From positions 1 through 64,000 of the forward strand of contig NZ_JAAKZX010000012.1 in assembly GCF_011045025.1 (NCBI RefSeq): a stretch of 64,000 nt of DNA, written 5' to 3'. Source of the DNA: Streptomyces ureilyticus (GTDB lineage Bacteria; Actinomycetota; Actinomycetes; Streptomycetales; Streptomycetaceae). The notes under the pieces are model-generated. The model was not told the origin of the DNA, searched no databases, and saw only the letters and a program-made list of their open reading frames with translations. A program made the translations under genes and the position numbers. This document shows positions 37,600 through 45,839 of the stretch, one piece after another. Position 1 is the first letter of the stretch; each line of letters starts with the position of its first letter.

Positions 37600-38101
37600 G
37601 TGAGCAACATCTTCTCCGGCGATAGCCACGACCTGGACCTGTCCAATGGCGCCACCGCGGTGTTCATCGACGTGCTGATGCCGGCCGTTTCCGATCTCAC
37701 CTCCGAGGACTGGGACTTCCGCTTCGCGGCGCTGCTGACCCTGCTGGACCAGAACGTCATGGGGCGCGGTGCCGTGGGGTTCGACCTGGCGGAGTTCGAC
37801 TGGGGTGCGACGGAGCGGGAACGCGTCCGCGCGAAGGACTTCGTGCTGCGTGCCACAGCACGCACTCGCGGCGAGCGGACATCGCTGGAGCGAGCTGGGC
37901 TACCACCCGCCCCGCGTGCATGACTACCTGCACCGCTTCACGACCATGGTGGAGTCCTGCACCCCGCCCGCCGACAGCAGCGCCGCACGCGGCTTCCCCG
38001 GCCCGGACGAGGCCGCGATGGCCTCGTGCGTGCGCCACCGCGTCCTCAGCGCGCTCCCGCTGTGGGACGGCTGCTTCCTCTGCAATCGGCCGCACTACTA
38101 G
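37600..38101 (+). pseudogene. Hypothetical protein gene with a frameshift
   Basis: From GTG 37600 a plausible protein reads VSNIFSGDSHDLDLSNGATAV and GAVGFDLAEFDWGATERERV to about 37860. The continuation ALAASGHRWSELGYHPPRVHDYL ... LPLWDGCFLCNRPHY lies one frame over and ends at 38101. The two halves look like one gene broken by a single-base indel near GCCACAGCACGCACTCGC. I do not recognise the family. A sequencing error cannot be excluded. Confidence 0.55.
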
Positions 38102-38126
38102 CCCGGCTCGGTTCCACATAAGGCGG

Positions 38127-38258
38127 GCGCTGCCCGCCGACTTCCCGCCGTGGGACCGGGTGTATGCGTTCTTCCGCCGCTGGCGCGAGAACGCCCTGGT
38201 GAAGGAGTTCCACGGCCGGCTGCGCGGCCAGGTCCGCGAGCGGGAGAGGCGGAATGAG
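38127..38258 (+). mobile_element. IS5-type transposase N-terminal fragment
   Basis: The segment ALPADFPPWDRVYAFFRRW and ALVKEFHGRLRGQVRERE is typical of the N-terminal domain of IS5-family transposases found across Streptomyces. Only about 44 residues remain, with neither the start nor the catalytic DDE part. No inverted terminal repeats were found around it. Confidence 0.75.
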
Positions 38259-38340
38259 CGCTCAATGGGATTCCTGCGACCCCGGCCGACCTGCCGTCAT
38301 GCCTCGGTCGGCGGATCAGCGCCCTCCCGGGTCCGCCGTC

Positions 38341-39264
38341 TCAGCCGACGGTCAGGTCCGGGCGCACCAGGGTTCCCGACCTCCCGTGAACGATCTCGTA
38401 CGCCGCGTCGAGGGCGCCGATGGCAGCCAGTGCTCCGGTGCGTTCGACGAATCGTGCGGCTGCCTCCGCCTTGGGTCCCATGGAGCCGTCGGGATAGCCT
38501 CCGCGGCGCAGGTCGTCGGGGGTTGCGTCGAGGACGGGCTGCGGGTCGTGGGTGCCGTAGCCGGCGTAGACGTTCGGTACGTCGGTGAGGATGAGCAGGA
38601 AGTCGGCCTTGAGTTCCTCGGCTAGCAGGGCGGCGGTGAGGTCCTTGTCGACGACCGCCTCGACGCCGGTCAGTGCGCCGGTGTCGTGGTCGGCGGTGAC
38701 GGGGACGCCTCCGCCGCCGGCGCAGATGACCAGCGCGCCGCAGGTGAGCAGGTCGTGGATGGTCTCGGTTTCCACGATCCCCTCGGGCGCGGGTGAGGCG
38801 ACGACCTGGTGCCACCCGGTGGCGTCCTTGGCGATGTGCCAGCCGCGCCTTCGCGCGAGGGACTGGGCGACGTCCCGGGGGTACACGGGGCCGACGCGCT
38901 TCGTGGGTCGCGCGAGGGCCGGATCGTCGGCCCGTACCAGGGTGTGGGTGACCAGTGCGGCGATCTTGCGGCCGGGCAGCGTGTCGTGCAGGGCGCGGAC
39001 CAGCAGCGAGCCGATCAGGCCCTCGGTCTGGGCGCCGAGCAGGTCCAGCGGACAGGGGGTGGTCAGGACCGGGTCGGCCGCGCTCTCCATGGCGAGCAGG
39101 CCGATCTGCGGCTCGTTGCCATGGGTGAGGACGACCTCGTGTTCGAGGGCGAGGCCGGCGACGGCGGTGGCCGCCCGGTCGATGTTCGCCTGCTGTACGG
39201 CCGCGTCGGGGCGATCACCCCGGCGCAGCAGGGCGTTGCCGCCGAGGGCGATGACGATGCGCAC
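38341..39264 (-). CDS. arcC: Carbamate kinase
   Basis: A 307-residue amino-acid-kinase-fold enzyme that makes ATP and CO2 plus ammonia from carbamoyl phosphate and ADP, the last step of the arginine deiminase pathway. Visible: RIVIALGGNALLRRGD at the N-terminus, LTHGNEPQIG, CAGGGGVPV, EAVVDKDLTAALLA and GSMGPKAEAA. The start is GTG 39264, three bases after the stop of an arcB remnant. In anoxia this pathway gives fermentative ATP, but the preceding enzyme here has been lost. Confidence 0.94.
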   Translation of the reverse strand: MRIVIALGGNALLRRGDRPDAAVQQANIDRAATAVAGLALEHEVVLTHGNEPQIGLLAMESAADPVLTTPCPLDLLGAQTEGLIGSLLVRALHDTLPGRKIAALVTHTLVRADDPALARPTKRVGPVYPRDVAQSLARRRGWHIAKDATGWHQVVASPAPEGIVETETIHDLLTCGALVICAGGGGVPVTADHDTGALTGVEAVVDKDLTAALLAEELKADFLLILTDVPNVYAGYGTHDPQPVLDATPDDLRRGGYPDGSMGPKAEAAARFVERTGALAAIGALDAAYEIVHGRSGTLVRPDLTVG

Positions 39265-39267
39265 GGT

Positions 39268-39354
39268 TCAGTCCTCCAGGGTGGCGACCAGCACGGCGTT
39301 GATGGTGTACAGCCCGTACTCCGCCTGTTCCCAGTCGATCGCGACGGGTGAGTC
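39268..39354 (-). pseudogene. arcB: arcB (ornithine carbamoyltransferase) 3' remnant
   Basis: Only about 28 residues remain: DSPVAIDWEQAEYGLYTINA then VLVATLED and stop, matching the C-terminal helix of ornithine carbamoyltransferases. The sequence just upstream is not homologous. It sits directly in front of arcC as in arc operons, so the rest was probably deleted. Confidence 0.62.
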
Positions 39355-39710
39355 GAGACCTCGGAAGTGCCCTCGCGGCAAGGCCGGTATGTGTTCAGGA
39401 GCTGACGGCCGGCCGGGCGCGGGGACGAGCAGGGGCCGACTGGGCCTTCGCATGGCGTCCTGCAAGTCGGTGGCCGTCAGCGTCCTGGCCGTTGACCTGG
39501 TACAGCGGCTCCAGGCTCGCCCGGCTCAGTGAACTCTCGCCTTCTCTCGTCTTCATCGAACATCGAGGACCGTTCCGGCACAGGGTGCCGAAGGACCTGG
39601 ACTGGGTGCCGGGTGGGCCCGGTCATAGGGCCGGGTGGCCCATCGCCCGGCACCGGGCACGGGAGCACGCTGGAGGTGGCAGGTTCGTACGCCCTGACTG
39701 GAGGCACGTC
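39355..39710. promoter_or_regulatory. Region between arc remnant and cNMP-binding gene
   Basis: No gene is supported. It contains a clear box at 39628-39641 and a degenerate one (GGGCCGACTGGGCC) at 39433-39446. Confidence 0.5.
39628..39641. promoter_or_regulatory. OsdR/DevR-like box, GGGCCGGGTGGCCC
   Basis: GGGCC-GGGT-GGCCC, centred about 76 bases before the cNMP-binding gene. Confidence 0.62.
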
Positions 39711-40178
39711 ATGAACCCTCCCGCCACCGCCGGCATGCTCCAGGCGCTGCCCGCCGAGCACCGCCACCGGCTGATGCGCTTCGCCCGTGAGGTGTCCTTC
39801 CCCCAGGGCGCCCGGCTCTTCGAAGAAGGCGGCCACGCCGACCGGTTCTGGATCATCCGCACCGGGAGCGTCGACCTCGACATGCACGTTCCCGGCCGCC
39901 GGGCGGCCGTCATCGAGACCCTCCACCACAACGAACTCATCGGCTGGTCCTGGCTGTTCGCCCCGCACACCTGGCACCTGGGGGCCACGGCGACCAGCCC
40001 GGTGCGCGCCTACGAGTTCGACGCCACCGCGATCCGCTCGATGTGCAAGGACGACCCCGCGCTCGGCGCGAGCGTCGCCCAGTGGGTGGGCGACGTCCTC
40101 GCCCACCGCCTGCGCTCGGCCCGCACCCGGCTGCTGGACCTGTACGCCCCCTACGGCAGCGGCAGCCTCCTGCGATGA
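39711..40178 (+). CDS. Cyclic nucleotide-binding domain protein without HTH
   Basis: A 155-residue protein consisting almost entirely of a CRP-type beta-roll: VSFPQGARLFEEGGHADRFW, then IIRTGSVDLDM and LIGWSWLF. There is no DNA-binding domain, so it is not an FNR/CRP regulator; it may be a signal-binding partner. ATG 39711 has GGAGG 6 bases upstream, and the stop overlaps the next CBS-BON gene by ATGA. Mycobacterial DosR regulons contain similar stand-alone modules. The ligand is unknown. Confidence 0.85.
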   Translation: MNPPATAGMLQALPAEHRHRLMRFAREVSFPQGARLFEEGGHADRFWIIRTGSVDLDMHVPGRRAAVIETLHHNELIGWSWLFAPHTWHLGATATSPVRAYEFDATAIRSMCKDDPALGASVAQWVGDVLAHRLRSARTRLLDLYAPYGSGSLLR

Positions 40179-40933
40179 CCGAGCCGACGAGTCGAAGCGA
40201 CAGCAGCAACGGCGCTGAGAGAGGCATCATGCACGGCACTCCGCACATCGTCAGCGACGTGATGACCCACACCGTCGCCGCCATCGGCCGTGGCGCCTCC
40301 TTCAAGGAGATCGTGCGGATGATGCACGACTGGAAGGTCAGCGCGCTGCCCGTCCTGGAGGGCGAGGGCCGGGTCGTCGGGGTGGTCTCCGAGGCCGACC
40401 TGCTGCCCAAGGAGGAGTTCCGCGACAGCGCCCCCGACCGGCACACCCAGGTGAAGCGCCTGTCCGACCTGGCGAAGGCCGGCGCGGTGACCGCCGGGGA
40501 GCTGATGACCTCACCGGCCCTCACCGTCCACGCGGACGCGACGCTCGCCCAGGCCGCGCGGACCATGGCACACGCGAAGGTCAAACGACTCCCCGTCGTC
40601 GACGACGTGGGCATGCTGCAGGGCATCGTCAGCCGCGCCGACCTGCTCAAGGTGTTCCTGCGCGACGACGAGGACATCGCGGAGGAGGTACGCCGGGAGG
40701 TGGTGGCCTACCTCTTCCCCGCGCCGGCGTCGGCCGCACGCGTGGCGGTGCGGGACGGGGTCGTGACGCTCAGCGGCCACATCCGGGACACGTCCCTGGT
40801 CCCCGTGGCAGCTCGGCTGATCCGGGCCGTCGAGGGGGTCGTGGACGTGGGGTTCGACATCACCGAGCACGGCCGATCCGCGGAGCCGACCCCTGTCCCG
40901 CCGAGTCTCAGCGAGAACGCCTCACCCTCCTGA
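40175..40933 (+). CDS. CBS-pair plus BON domain protein (copy 1)
   Basis: A 252-residue protein with two CBS domains (SDVMTHTVAAIGRGASFKEI and GELMTSPALTVHADATLAQA) and a C-terminal BON-like domain (RVAVRDGVVTLSGHIRDTSL). CBS pairs bind adenosine nucleotides and report energy state; BON binds membranes or lipids. ATG 40175 is chosen for the ATGA overlap with the cNMP gene; ATG 40229, with GAGAGG before it, is an alternative. Together the two genes look like a nucleotide-sensing unit. The paralogue is at 44601. Confidence 0.88.
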   Translation: MTEPTSRSDSSNGAERGIMHGTPHIVSDVMTHTVAAIGRGASFKEIVRMMHDWKVSALPVLEGEGRVVGVVSEADLLPKEEFRDSAPDRHTQVKRLSDLAKAGAVTAGELMTSPALTVHADATLAQAARTMAHAKVKRLPVVDDVGMLQGIVSRADLLKVFLRDDEDIAEEVRREVVAYLFPAPASAARVAVRDGVVTLSGHIRDTSLVPVAARLIRAVEGVVDVGFDITEHGRSAEPTPVPPSLSENASPS

Positions 40934-40959
40934 CCCAGCCAGGCCCGAGCCAAAGAGGC

Positions 40960-41246
40960 GTGTGTGTCCTGCCCCACGAGTGGGTGCCCGTCGAGACCTG
41001 CGCGGACGGCGGTGACGCTGCCGGGGAGCGTGTCGTGAAGGACTCCGTCGGCAACGTGCTGCAGGACGGCGACTCCGTGGTCGTCGTCAAGGCGCTCAAT
41101 GTCAAGGGCAGCTCCTCGGGGATCAAGGCCGGCACCAAGGTGCGCACCATCCGGCTGGTCGACGGGGTCGACGGGCACGACATCGACTGCAAGATCGACG
41201 GTTTCGGGCGATGCAGCTCAAGTCGAGCGTGGTCAAGAAAGCCTGA
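40960..41246 (+). pseudogene. phnA: PhnA/YjdM-like gene remnant
   Basis: The core VVKDSVGNVLQDGDSVVVVKA and VKGSSSGIKAGTKVRTIRLV to DCKIDGFG matches the YjdM (PhnA) family. The first 25 or so residues with the first zinc cysteines are missing. After GFG at about 41209 a base is lost, so the expected end (MQLKSSVVKKA) is read in another frame up to 41246. Both ends are damaged, so it is probably not functional. Confidence 0.75.
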
Positions 41247-41321
41247 TTTCGCCGACGCCGTCCATCGGCCCCTCCACCGGCTCTTCCATGGCAGGAACAG
41301 CGGTGCAGCAGCTTGATGCCG

Positions 41322-41341
41322 AATTGCAAAATTTCGCAATT
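41322..41341. promoter_or_regulatory. AT-rich palindrome, probable ArsR operator
   Basis: AATTGCAAAATTTCGCAATT matches its own reverse complement at 18 of 20 positions and is conspicuously AT-rich in a GC-rich genome. It lies about 97 bases before the ArsR-family gene and is probably its operator. Confidence 0.65.
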
Positions 41342-41437
41342 AGTTAGATGCTGTGTTGGTCATGCTCGCAGGTAGCCGCGGACACAGCGTTTCGCGTCCG
41401 CCCGCGGGGCGGGGCTCGTAGGGGAAGCCGAGGGGTC

Positions 41438-41698
41438 GTGTCCGTTCCGCTGTACCAGGCCAAGGCCGAGTTCTTCCGGATGCTGGGACATCCCGTACGG
41501 ATAAGGGTGCTGGAGCTGCTGCAGGACGGACCGATGCCGGGACGGGAGTTGCGGGCAGCGATCGAGGTGGAGCCCTCCAGCCTGTCGCAGCAACTGGCGG
41601 TGCTGCGCCGCGCGGGGATCGCCTCCGCTCGCGAGGGCTCGACCGTCGTCTACGCGCTGGCCGGCGAGGACGTGGCCGACCTGATGAAGGCCCGATGA
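41438..41698 (+). CDS. ArsR-family winged-helix repressor (copy 1)
   Basis: An 86-residue SmtB/ArsR-type regulator. It starts VSVPLYQAKAEFFRMLGHP and carries the recognition helix LRAAIEVEPSSLSQQLAVLRR and the wing EGSTVVYAL. No metal-binding Cys pair is visible, so it may sense redox or sulfur species instead. GTG 41438 is preferred because of GAGGGG just before it. The stop overlaps the SulP start (ATGA), so it probably represses the transporter; the AT-rich palindrome upstream fits as operator. Confidence 0.86.
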   Translation: MSVPLYQAKAEFFRMLGHPVRIRVLELLQDGPMPGRELRAAIEVEPSSLSQQLAVLRRAGIASAREGSTVVYALAGEDVADLMKAR

Positions 41699-43422
41699 TC
41701 TCGCAGATCAGCCGGGTCTGGGCCCGGATCGCAGGACTGCTCCCTGCCCGCGCCGACCTGACGGAGATGCGCCGCGCCCCGCGGCGGGACCTGCTGGCCG
41801 GGCTGACGGTGGCCGTCGTGGCGCTGCCGCTCGCCCTCGGGTTCGGCGTCTCCTCGGGACTGGGAGCGGAGGCGGGCCTGGCGACCGCGGTGGTCGCGGG
41901 TGCGCTCGCCGCGCTCTTCGGAGGATCGAATCTGCAGGTGTCGGGGCCGACCGGCGCCATGACAGTGGTCCTCGTCCCCATCGTGGGCGAGTACGGGCCG
42001 ACCGGCGTCCTCACGGTCGGTCTGATGGCCGGCGTCATGCTCCTCTCCCTCGCCGCTCTCAAGGCAGGGCGCTATATGCAGTACGTCCCGGCGCCCGTCG
42101 TCGAGGGCTTCACGCTGGGCATCGCCTGCGTGATCGGCCTGCAGCAGGTCCCGAACGCGCTCGGCGTGCCCAAGCCCGAGGGCGACCGGGTGCTGGTGGT
42201 GACCTGGCGGGCGATCGAGGAGTTCGCCAAGTCCCCGAACTGGACCGCCGTCTGCTTCGCGGTCGCCGTCGCCGTGGTCATGCTGGTCGGGGCGCGGTGG
42301 CGGCCGACCGTTCCGTTCTCGATCCTGGCCGTGATCGCCGCGACGGTGGTCGCGCAGGCCGCCGGCCTGGGCGCCGCCAAGCCGATCGGAGCCCTGCCCT
42401 CCGGCCTCCCCGCACCCTCCCTCGCCTTCCTCGACCTCGGCTCGTTGAGCAGCCTGCTCGCCCCTGCGGTGGCGGTCGCCGCCCTGGCCGCCCTGGAGTC
42501 CCTGCTGTCCGCCTCGGTCGCCGACGGCATGACGGTCGGCCAGAAACACGACCCCGACCGGGAGCTGTTCGGCCAGGGGCTCGCGAACATCGCCGCCCCG
42601 CTGTTCGGCGGGGTACCGGCGACCGGCGCCATCGCCCGCACCGCCGTCAACGTCCGCACCGGCGCGAGCTCCCGGCTCGCGGCTCTCACCCACGCCGCGA
42701 TCCTCGCCGTGATCGTCTTCGCGGCGGCACCCCTGGTCTCGAAGATCCCGCTCGCCGCGCTCGCCGGCGTCCTGCTGGCCACAGCGATCCGCATGATCGA
42801 GGTCGGCTCGCTGAAGGCGATGGCGAAGGCGACCCGCTCCGACGCGCTGATCCTTGTCCTGACCGCCGTGGCGACGCTGGCCCTGGACCTCGTGTACGCC
42901 GTGATCATCGGCCTCGCCGTGGCGGGCGCCCTCGCCCTGCGCGCCGTGGCCAAGCAGGCCCGCTTCGACCAGGTGCCGCTCGACCGGGGCGACCACAGCG
43001 CCGAGGAACACGCCCTGCTGGCCGAGCACATCGTCGCGTACCGCATCGACGGGCCGCTGTTCTTCGCCGCCGCCCACCGCTTCCTGCTGGAACTGACCGA
43101 GGTCGCCGACGTCCGCGTCGTGATCCTGCGCATGTCGCGGGTGTCGACGATGGACGCCACCGGCGCCCTGGTCGTCAAGGACGCCGTGGAGAAACTGCAC
43201 CGGCGCGGCATCCTCGTCCTGGCCTCCGGCGTGCGCCCGGGCCAGCGCCAGGTCCTCGACTCAGTCGGCGCGCTGGACCTGCTGCGCCACCAGGGCCGGG
43301 AGTACGCCACCACCCCCGAGGCGATCCGGGCCGCCCGCGATCACCTGGAGTCGGCCGGAGTCCTGCCCACCCTTCCCGCACAGAAGCAGCCCCGAACCTC
43401 CAGCGAGGAAGCCCTCCGATGA
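41695..43422 (+). CDS. SulP/SLC26-family anion transporter with STAS domain
   Basis: A 575-residue protein with 10-12 membrane helices and a C-terminal STAS domain (about 440-550; RVVILRMSRVSTMDATGALV). The family signature is visible in DLLAGLTVAVVALPLALGFG and GGSNLQVSGPTGAMTVVL. Members move sulfate, bicarbonate or other anions. Translation is coupled to an ArsR gene upstream and another ArsR gene follows. A remnant of a second SulP is at 46280. The substrate cannot be told from the sequence. Confidence 0.9.
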   Translation: MISQISRVWARIAGLLPARADLTEMRRAPRRDLLAGLTVAVVALPLALGFGVSSGLGAEAGLATAVVAGALAALFGGSNLQVSGPTGAMTVVLVPIVGEYGPTGVLTVGLMAGVMLLSLAALKAGRYMQYVPAPVVEGFTLGIACVIGLQQVPNALGVPKPEGDRVLVVTWRAIEEFAKSPNWTAVCFAVAVAVVMLVGARWRPTVPFSILAVIAATVVAQAAGLGAAKPIGALPSGLPAPSLAFLDLGSLSSLLAPAVAVAALAALESLLSASVADGMTVGQKHDPDRELFGQGLANIAAPLFGGVPATGAIARTAVNVRTGASSRLAALTHAAILAVIVFAAAPLVSKIPLAALAGVLLATAIRMIEVGSLKAMAKATRSDALILVLTAVATLALDLVYAVIIGLAVAGALALRAVAKQARFDQVPLDRGDHSAEEHALLAEHIVAYRIDGPLFFAAAHRFLLELTEVADVRVVILRMSRVSTMDATGALVVKDAVEKLHRRGILVLASGVRPGQRQVLDSVGALDLLRHQGREYATTPEAIRAARDHLESAGVLPTLPAQKQPRTSSEEALR

Positions 43423-43533
43423 GCACTCCCCCGCCCCCTCCATATGGTCGCCGCTGGATTCGACGGCCCGGTTCCCCCTACTCGGGTTCGGCGCCGCCGG
43501 TGCCGCAGGCGAGGATGGGCCGCATGTGTGTGA

Positions 43534-43561
43534 CGAGCGAAGCGAGATGGGGGTCCCCCCG
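43534..43561. repeat. Dispersed 28-bp hairpin repeat, copy A
   Basis: A 28-base core starting CGAGCGAAGCGAG and ending GGGGGTCCCCCCG. The same core occurs inside xdhC at 58159-58186, and its inner 16 bases (GATGGGGGTCCCCCCG) at 59871-59886. It folds as GGGGG/CCCCC with a downstream GGGGGAGG continuation. Confidence 0.8.
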
Positions 43562-43645
43562 CCCGAAGGGTGGGGGAGGGTGGATGCGATGCGCCAAGTC
43601 CCGGCCGATGGGGCCGTGTTGCTGCGGCGGGGAGGCGACGGCACG

Positions 43646-43996
43646 GTGAGTACGCCGCTGTACCAACTGAAGGCCGAGTTCTTCAAGACGCTCGGCCACC
43701 CGGCGCGCATCCGGGTGCTGGAGCTGCTGAGCGAGCGCGAGCACGCGGTCGCCGAGATGCTGCCCGAGGTGGGCATCGAGCCCGCGCACCTGTCCCAGCA
43801 ACTCGCGGTGCTGCGCAGGGCGAATCTGGTCGTGACCCGCAAGGAGGGCTCGACCGTCTACTACGCGCTGACCAGCCCGCACGTCGCGGAACTCCTCCGG
43901 GTCGCCCGCACGATCCTCTCCGGCGTGCTGGCCGGCCAGGCAGAGCTGCTCGCCGACCTGCAGGCCGCGCGGGGGGAGGCGAAGCCGCCGTCGTAG
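43646..43996 (+). CDS. ArsR-family winged-helix repressor (copy 2)
   Basis: A 116-residue paralogue of the gene at 41438: VSTPLYQLKAEFFKTLGHPA is nearly the same N-terminus, and LPEVGIEPAHLSQQLAVLRR and KEGSTVYYALT form the HTH and wing. A C-terminal helix of 30 residues is extra. GTG 43646 is chosen because it aligns with copy 1 and follows GGAGG at 10 bases. It starts 224 bases after SulP, with a dispersed repeat in between. The effector is unknown. Confidence 0.85.
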   Translation: MSTPLYQLKAEFFKTLGHPARIRVLELLSEREHAVAEMLPEVGIEPAHLSQQLAVLRRANLVVTRKEGSTVYYALTSPHVAELLRVARTILSGVLAGQAELLADLQAARGEAKPPS

Positions 43997-43997
43997 T

Positions 43998-44021
43998 GAC
44001 GGCCCTCGATCGGCGGCCGTC
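43998..44021. terminator. Possible bidirectional terminator
   Basis: Arms GACGGCC and GGCCGTC around a 10-base loop between the convergent ArsR and flavodoxin genes. Modest stem. Confidence 0.4.
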
Positions 44022-44086
44022 TCCTGCGGATGGACAGCGCTCTGCGGAAGCGGGAGGCGGCCGCCTTCACCAGAAGTCTCCACAAG

Positions 44087-44584
44087 TCATGCGTGCGTCA
44101 GCTCGTCGGCGACGTGCGCCGCCCACGTCTCGATCGCGGTGAAGTCACGGAAGTCCCCGCCCTTTCCGTTGCGGAGGAGCATCCGTGCGACCCATCCCTT
44201 CGCACCCTCCTCCAGGCAGCCCCCGAAGGTGACGTGGTCCCTGACGTCCAGTTCGGCCATGGCCTTCTTCACGCCGGGTACGGGCGGGATGTCCTTCTCC
44301 GAGGCCGAGGCATCGAGCGGGCCGCTGCTGAACAGCCACAGTGGGCGTTCGGCCAGGGCGCGGCGGTGCCGGCGGAGGAACCGGTGGGCGTGCTTCTGCC
44401 AGCGTCCGGCGTACAGTCCGCCGCCGACGACCACCGCCCCGTACGACGCCACACTCGCGACGGACTGGGCCGGAAGGGCCTCGACCGTCAGCCCGTACTT
44501 GCGCAGCACGTCGGCGATGGCTTCGGCGATCTGCGCCGTCGATCCGTTCGTGGTTCCGTAGGTGACCAACACGGTGCCGGTCAT
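44087..44584 (-). CDS. Flavodoxin-domain protein
   Basis: A 165-residue flavodoxin-like protein. VLVTYGTTNGSTAQIAEAIA contains the FMN phosphate loop (TYGTTNGST), and VVVGGGLYAGRWQKHA and LFSSGPLD are typical of the menaquinone-dependent protoporphyrinogen oxidase (HemG) branch. It probably carries low-potential electrons. ATG 44584 has AGGAGG upstream. It lies 16 bases after the CBS-BON gene on the same strand and is likely cotranscribed. Confidence 0.86.
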   Translation of the reverse strand: MTGTVLVTYGTTNGSTAQIAEAIADVLRKYGLTVEALPAQSVASVASYGAVVVGGGLYAGRWQKHAHRFLRRHRRALAERPLWLFSSGPLDASASEKDIPPVPGVKKAMAELDVRDHVTFGGCLEEGAKGWVARMLLRNGKGGDFRDFTAIETWAAHVADELTHA

Positions 44585-44600
44585 GGCGGTCCACCTCCTC

Positions 44601-45332
44601 TCATACTCGGCGCCGCCAGTCGTCGGCCACGCCGTGCAACGCCTGCTCCCGGGTGCGCACACGCGCGTCGTCCAGCCGGTACGTGAGCCTGTCGGCCACG
44701 TCGACCACACCGTTGATCCGAGCGGTCATCGACCGGGCTATCTCCGTCTCGCTCTTGCGTTCCATGTGCCCGGTGAGCGTGACGACGCCCTGCACCACGG
44801 ACACGTCGATGCTGCGGGGCGCCAGCCACAGGGTGCGCACCAGTACGTCCTCGATCACCTCATCACGGATCTCTTTGTCAGGCCGAAGGAAGACCTGGAG
44901 CAGGTCGCGGCGGGTGACAATGCCGACCAGCCGGTCCGCCTCGTCGAGCACCGGCAGCCGTTCCACCTGGTGCCGGGCCATGGTGCGGGCTGTCGCGACG
45001 ATGGTGTCGTCGGCGTGCGCAGTGACGGGCGGCGCGGTCATGAGCCGGCCGGCAGTACGGGCATGCACCGTCGCCGCCTGCCGCCGGGCACCGCGCGTCA
45101 GCCCCAAGAACGCGAAGCGACGGCGCGGTTCGTACGGTCCTGGGGTGGCCGCCTGGCGTGCCACCAGGTCCGTTTCGGAGATGACGCCGATGACCTTGTC
45201 GTCCTCGTCGACCACCGGCAGTCCGCTGATCCGGTGGGCCGCGAGCAGCCGCGCGACCTCCTTGAACGGGGTGCCGTACTCGACGCGGACGACCTCGGTG
45301 GTCATCACGGAGCCGACCTTGTTGTGTTTCAT
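44601..45332 (-). CDS. CBS-pair plus BON domain protein (copy 2)
   Basis: A 243-residue paralogue of the gene at 40175. CBS 1 is VGSVMTTEVVRVEYGTPFKE, CBS 2 GRLMTAPPVTAHADDTIV, and the BON-like end SIDVSVVQGVVTLTGHMERK. Between the CBS domains a basic loop (RRRFAFLGLTRGARRQ) is inserted. ATG 45332 is chosen. Upstream is only a broken acetyltransferase, from whose promoter it may now be read. Energy-state sensing is the family role. Confidence 0.87.
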   Translation of the reverse strand: MKHNKVGSVMTTEVVRVEYGTPFKEVARLLAAHRISGLPVVDEDDKVIGVISETDLVARQAATPGPYEPRRRFAFLGLTRGARRQAATVHARTAGRLMTAPPVTAHADDTIVATARTMARHQVERLPVLDEADRLVGIVTRRDLLQVFLRPDKEIRDEVIEDVLVRTLWLAPRSIDVSVVQGVVTLTGHMERKSETEIARSMTARINGVVDVADRLTYRLDDARVRTREQALHGVADDWRRRV

Positions 45333-45424
45333 GTCCGTTCCTTCCTCAGCGGAGCCGGCGCAGATAGGGGTCTTGGGGCCTGCACGGGACCAGGCGGATC
45401 CGCGCGTCCAGCACGGCGACGCCG

Positions 45425-45704
45425 CCCGGTGTCGTACTCGGCGAGGCCGATCACGCGGCCCTGCGTCTTGGCCAGCAGCGCCCGGTAGCCGGGGCGGGCC
45501 GACGCACAGGCGCGGTCGGCGGCCAGACGGGCCGACCGGTGGCACGCGGCGAAGAACCTCAGGCGCAGGTTCTCCGGGGACATCTCCTCGTACAGCCCTT
45601 CCAGCTGGTCGTGGTCGCCCGGCGCCACGGGACGGATGCACACCGGTGGTGCCATCCGCGAGCAGGGCGTGGACGGGGGGTCGGCCGGTCACCTGGTGCG
45701 TCAT
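45425..45704 (-). pseudogene. GNAT acetyltransferase (Pat-type) remnant
   Basis: MTHQVTGRPPVHALLADGTT (from 45704) and VCIRPVAPGDHDQLEGLYEE then MSPENLRLRFFAACHRSARL are consecutive parts of one acetyltransferase N-terminus, but they lie in different frames, shifted by an extra C near 45650. Homology ends at LAEYDTG (about 45425). The large remainder, including the CoA-binding site, is absent. In mycobacteria and Streptomyces the intact relative couples nucleotide signals to protein acetylation. Confidence 0.72.
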
Positions 45705-45787
45705 GGCGGGACTCCTCCAAGCCTCGTGTCATGTCGAGCATCCGGCGGATTCGGGGTTGTCCCATGGGCTGTCCGGGACCGATACGA

Positions 45788-45801
45788 GGGCCGGTCGGCC
45801 C
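45788..45801. promoter_or_regulatory. OsdR/DevR-like box, GGGCCGGTCGGCCC
   Basis: The exact reverse complement of the GGGCCGACCGGCCC core. It stands between the GNAT and PPK2 remnants, about 45 bases before ATG 45840. Confidence 0.68.
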
Positions 45802-45839
45802 AAGATGTCGCCAGTCGTCCCGGCCAGAACCCGGGCGGC

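Noticed and set aside
39433..39446. GGGCCGACTGGGCC as an arc operon box
   Set aside because: The right half is not the reverse complement of the left; kept only as a degenerate note.
43534..43561. Hairpin repeats as a CRISPR array
   Set aside because: Copies are single and kilobases apart, with no regular spacers or cas genes.
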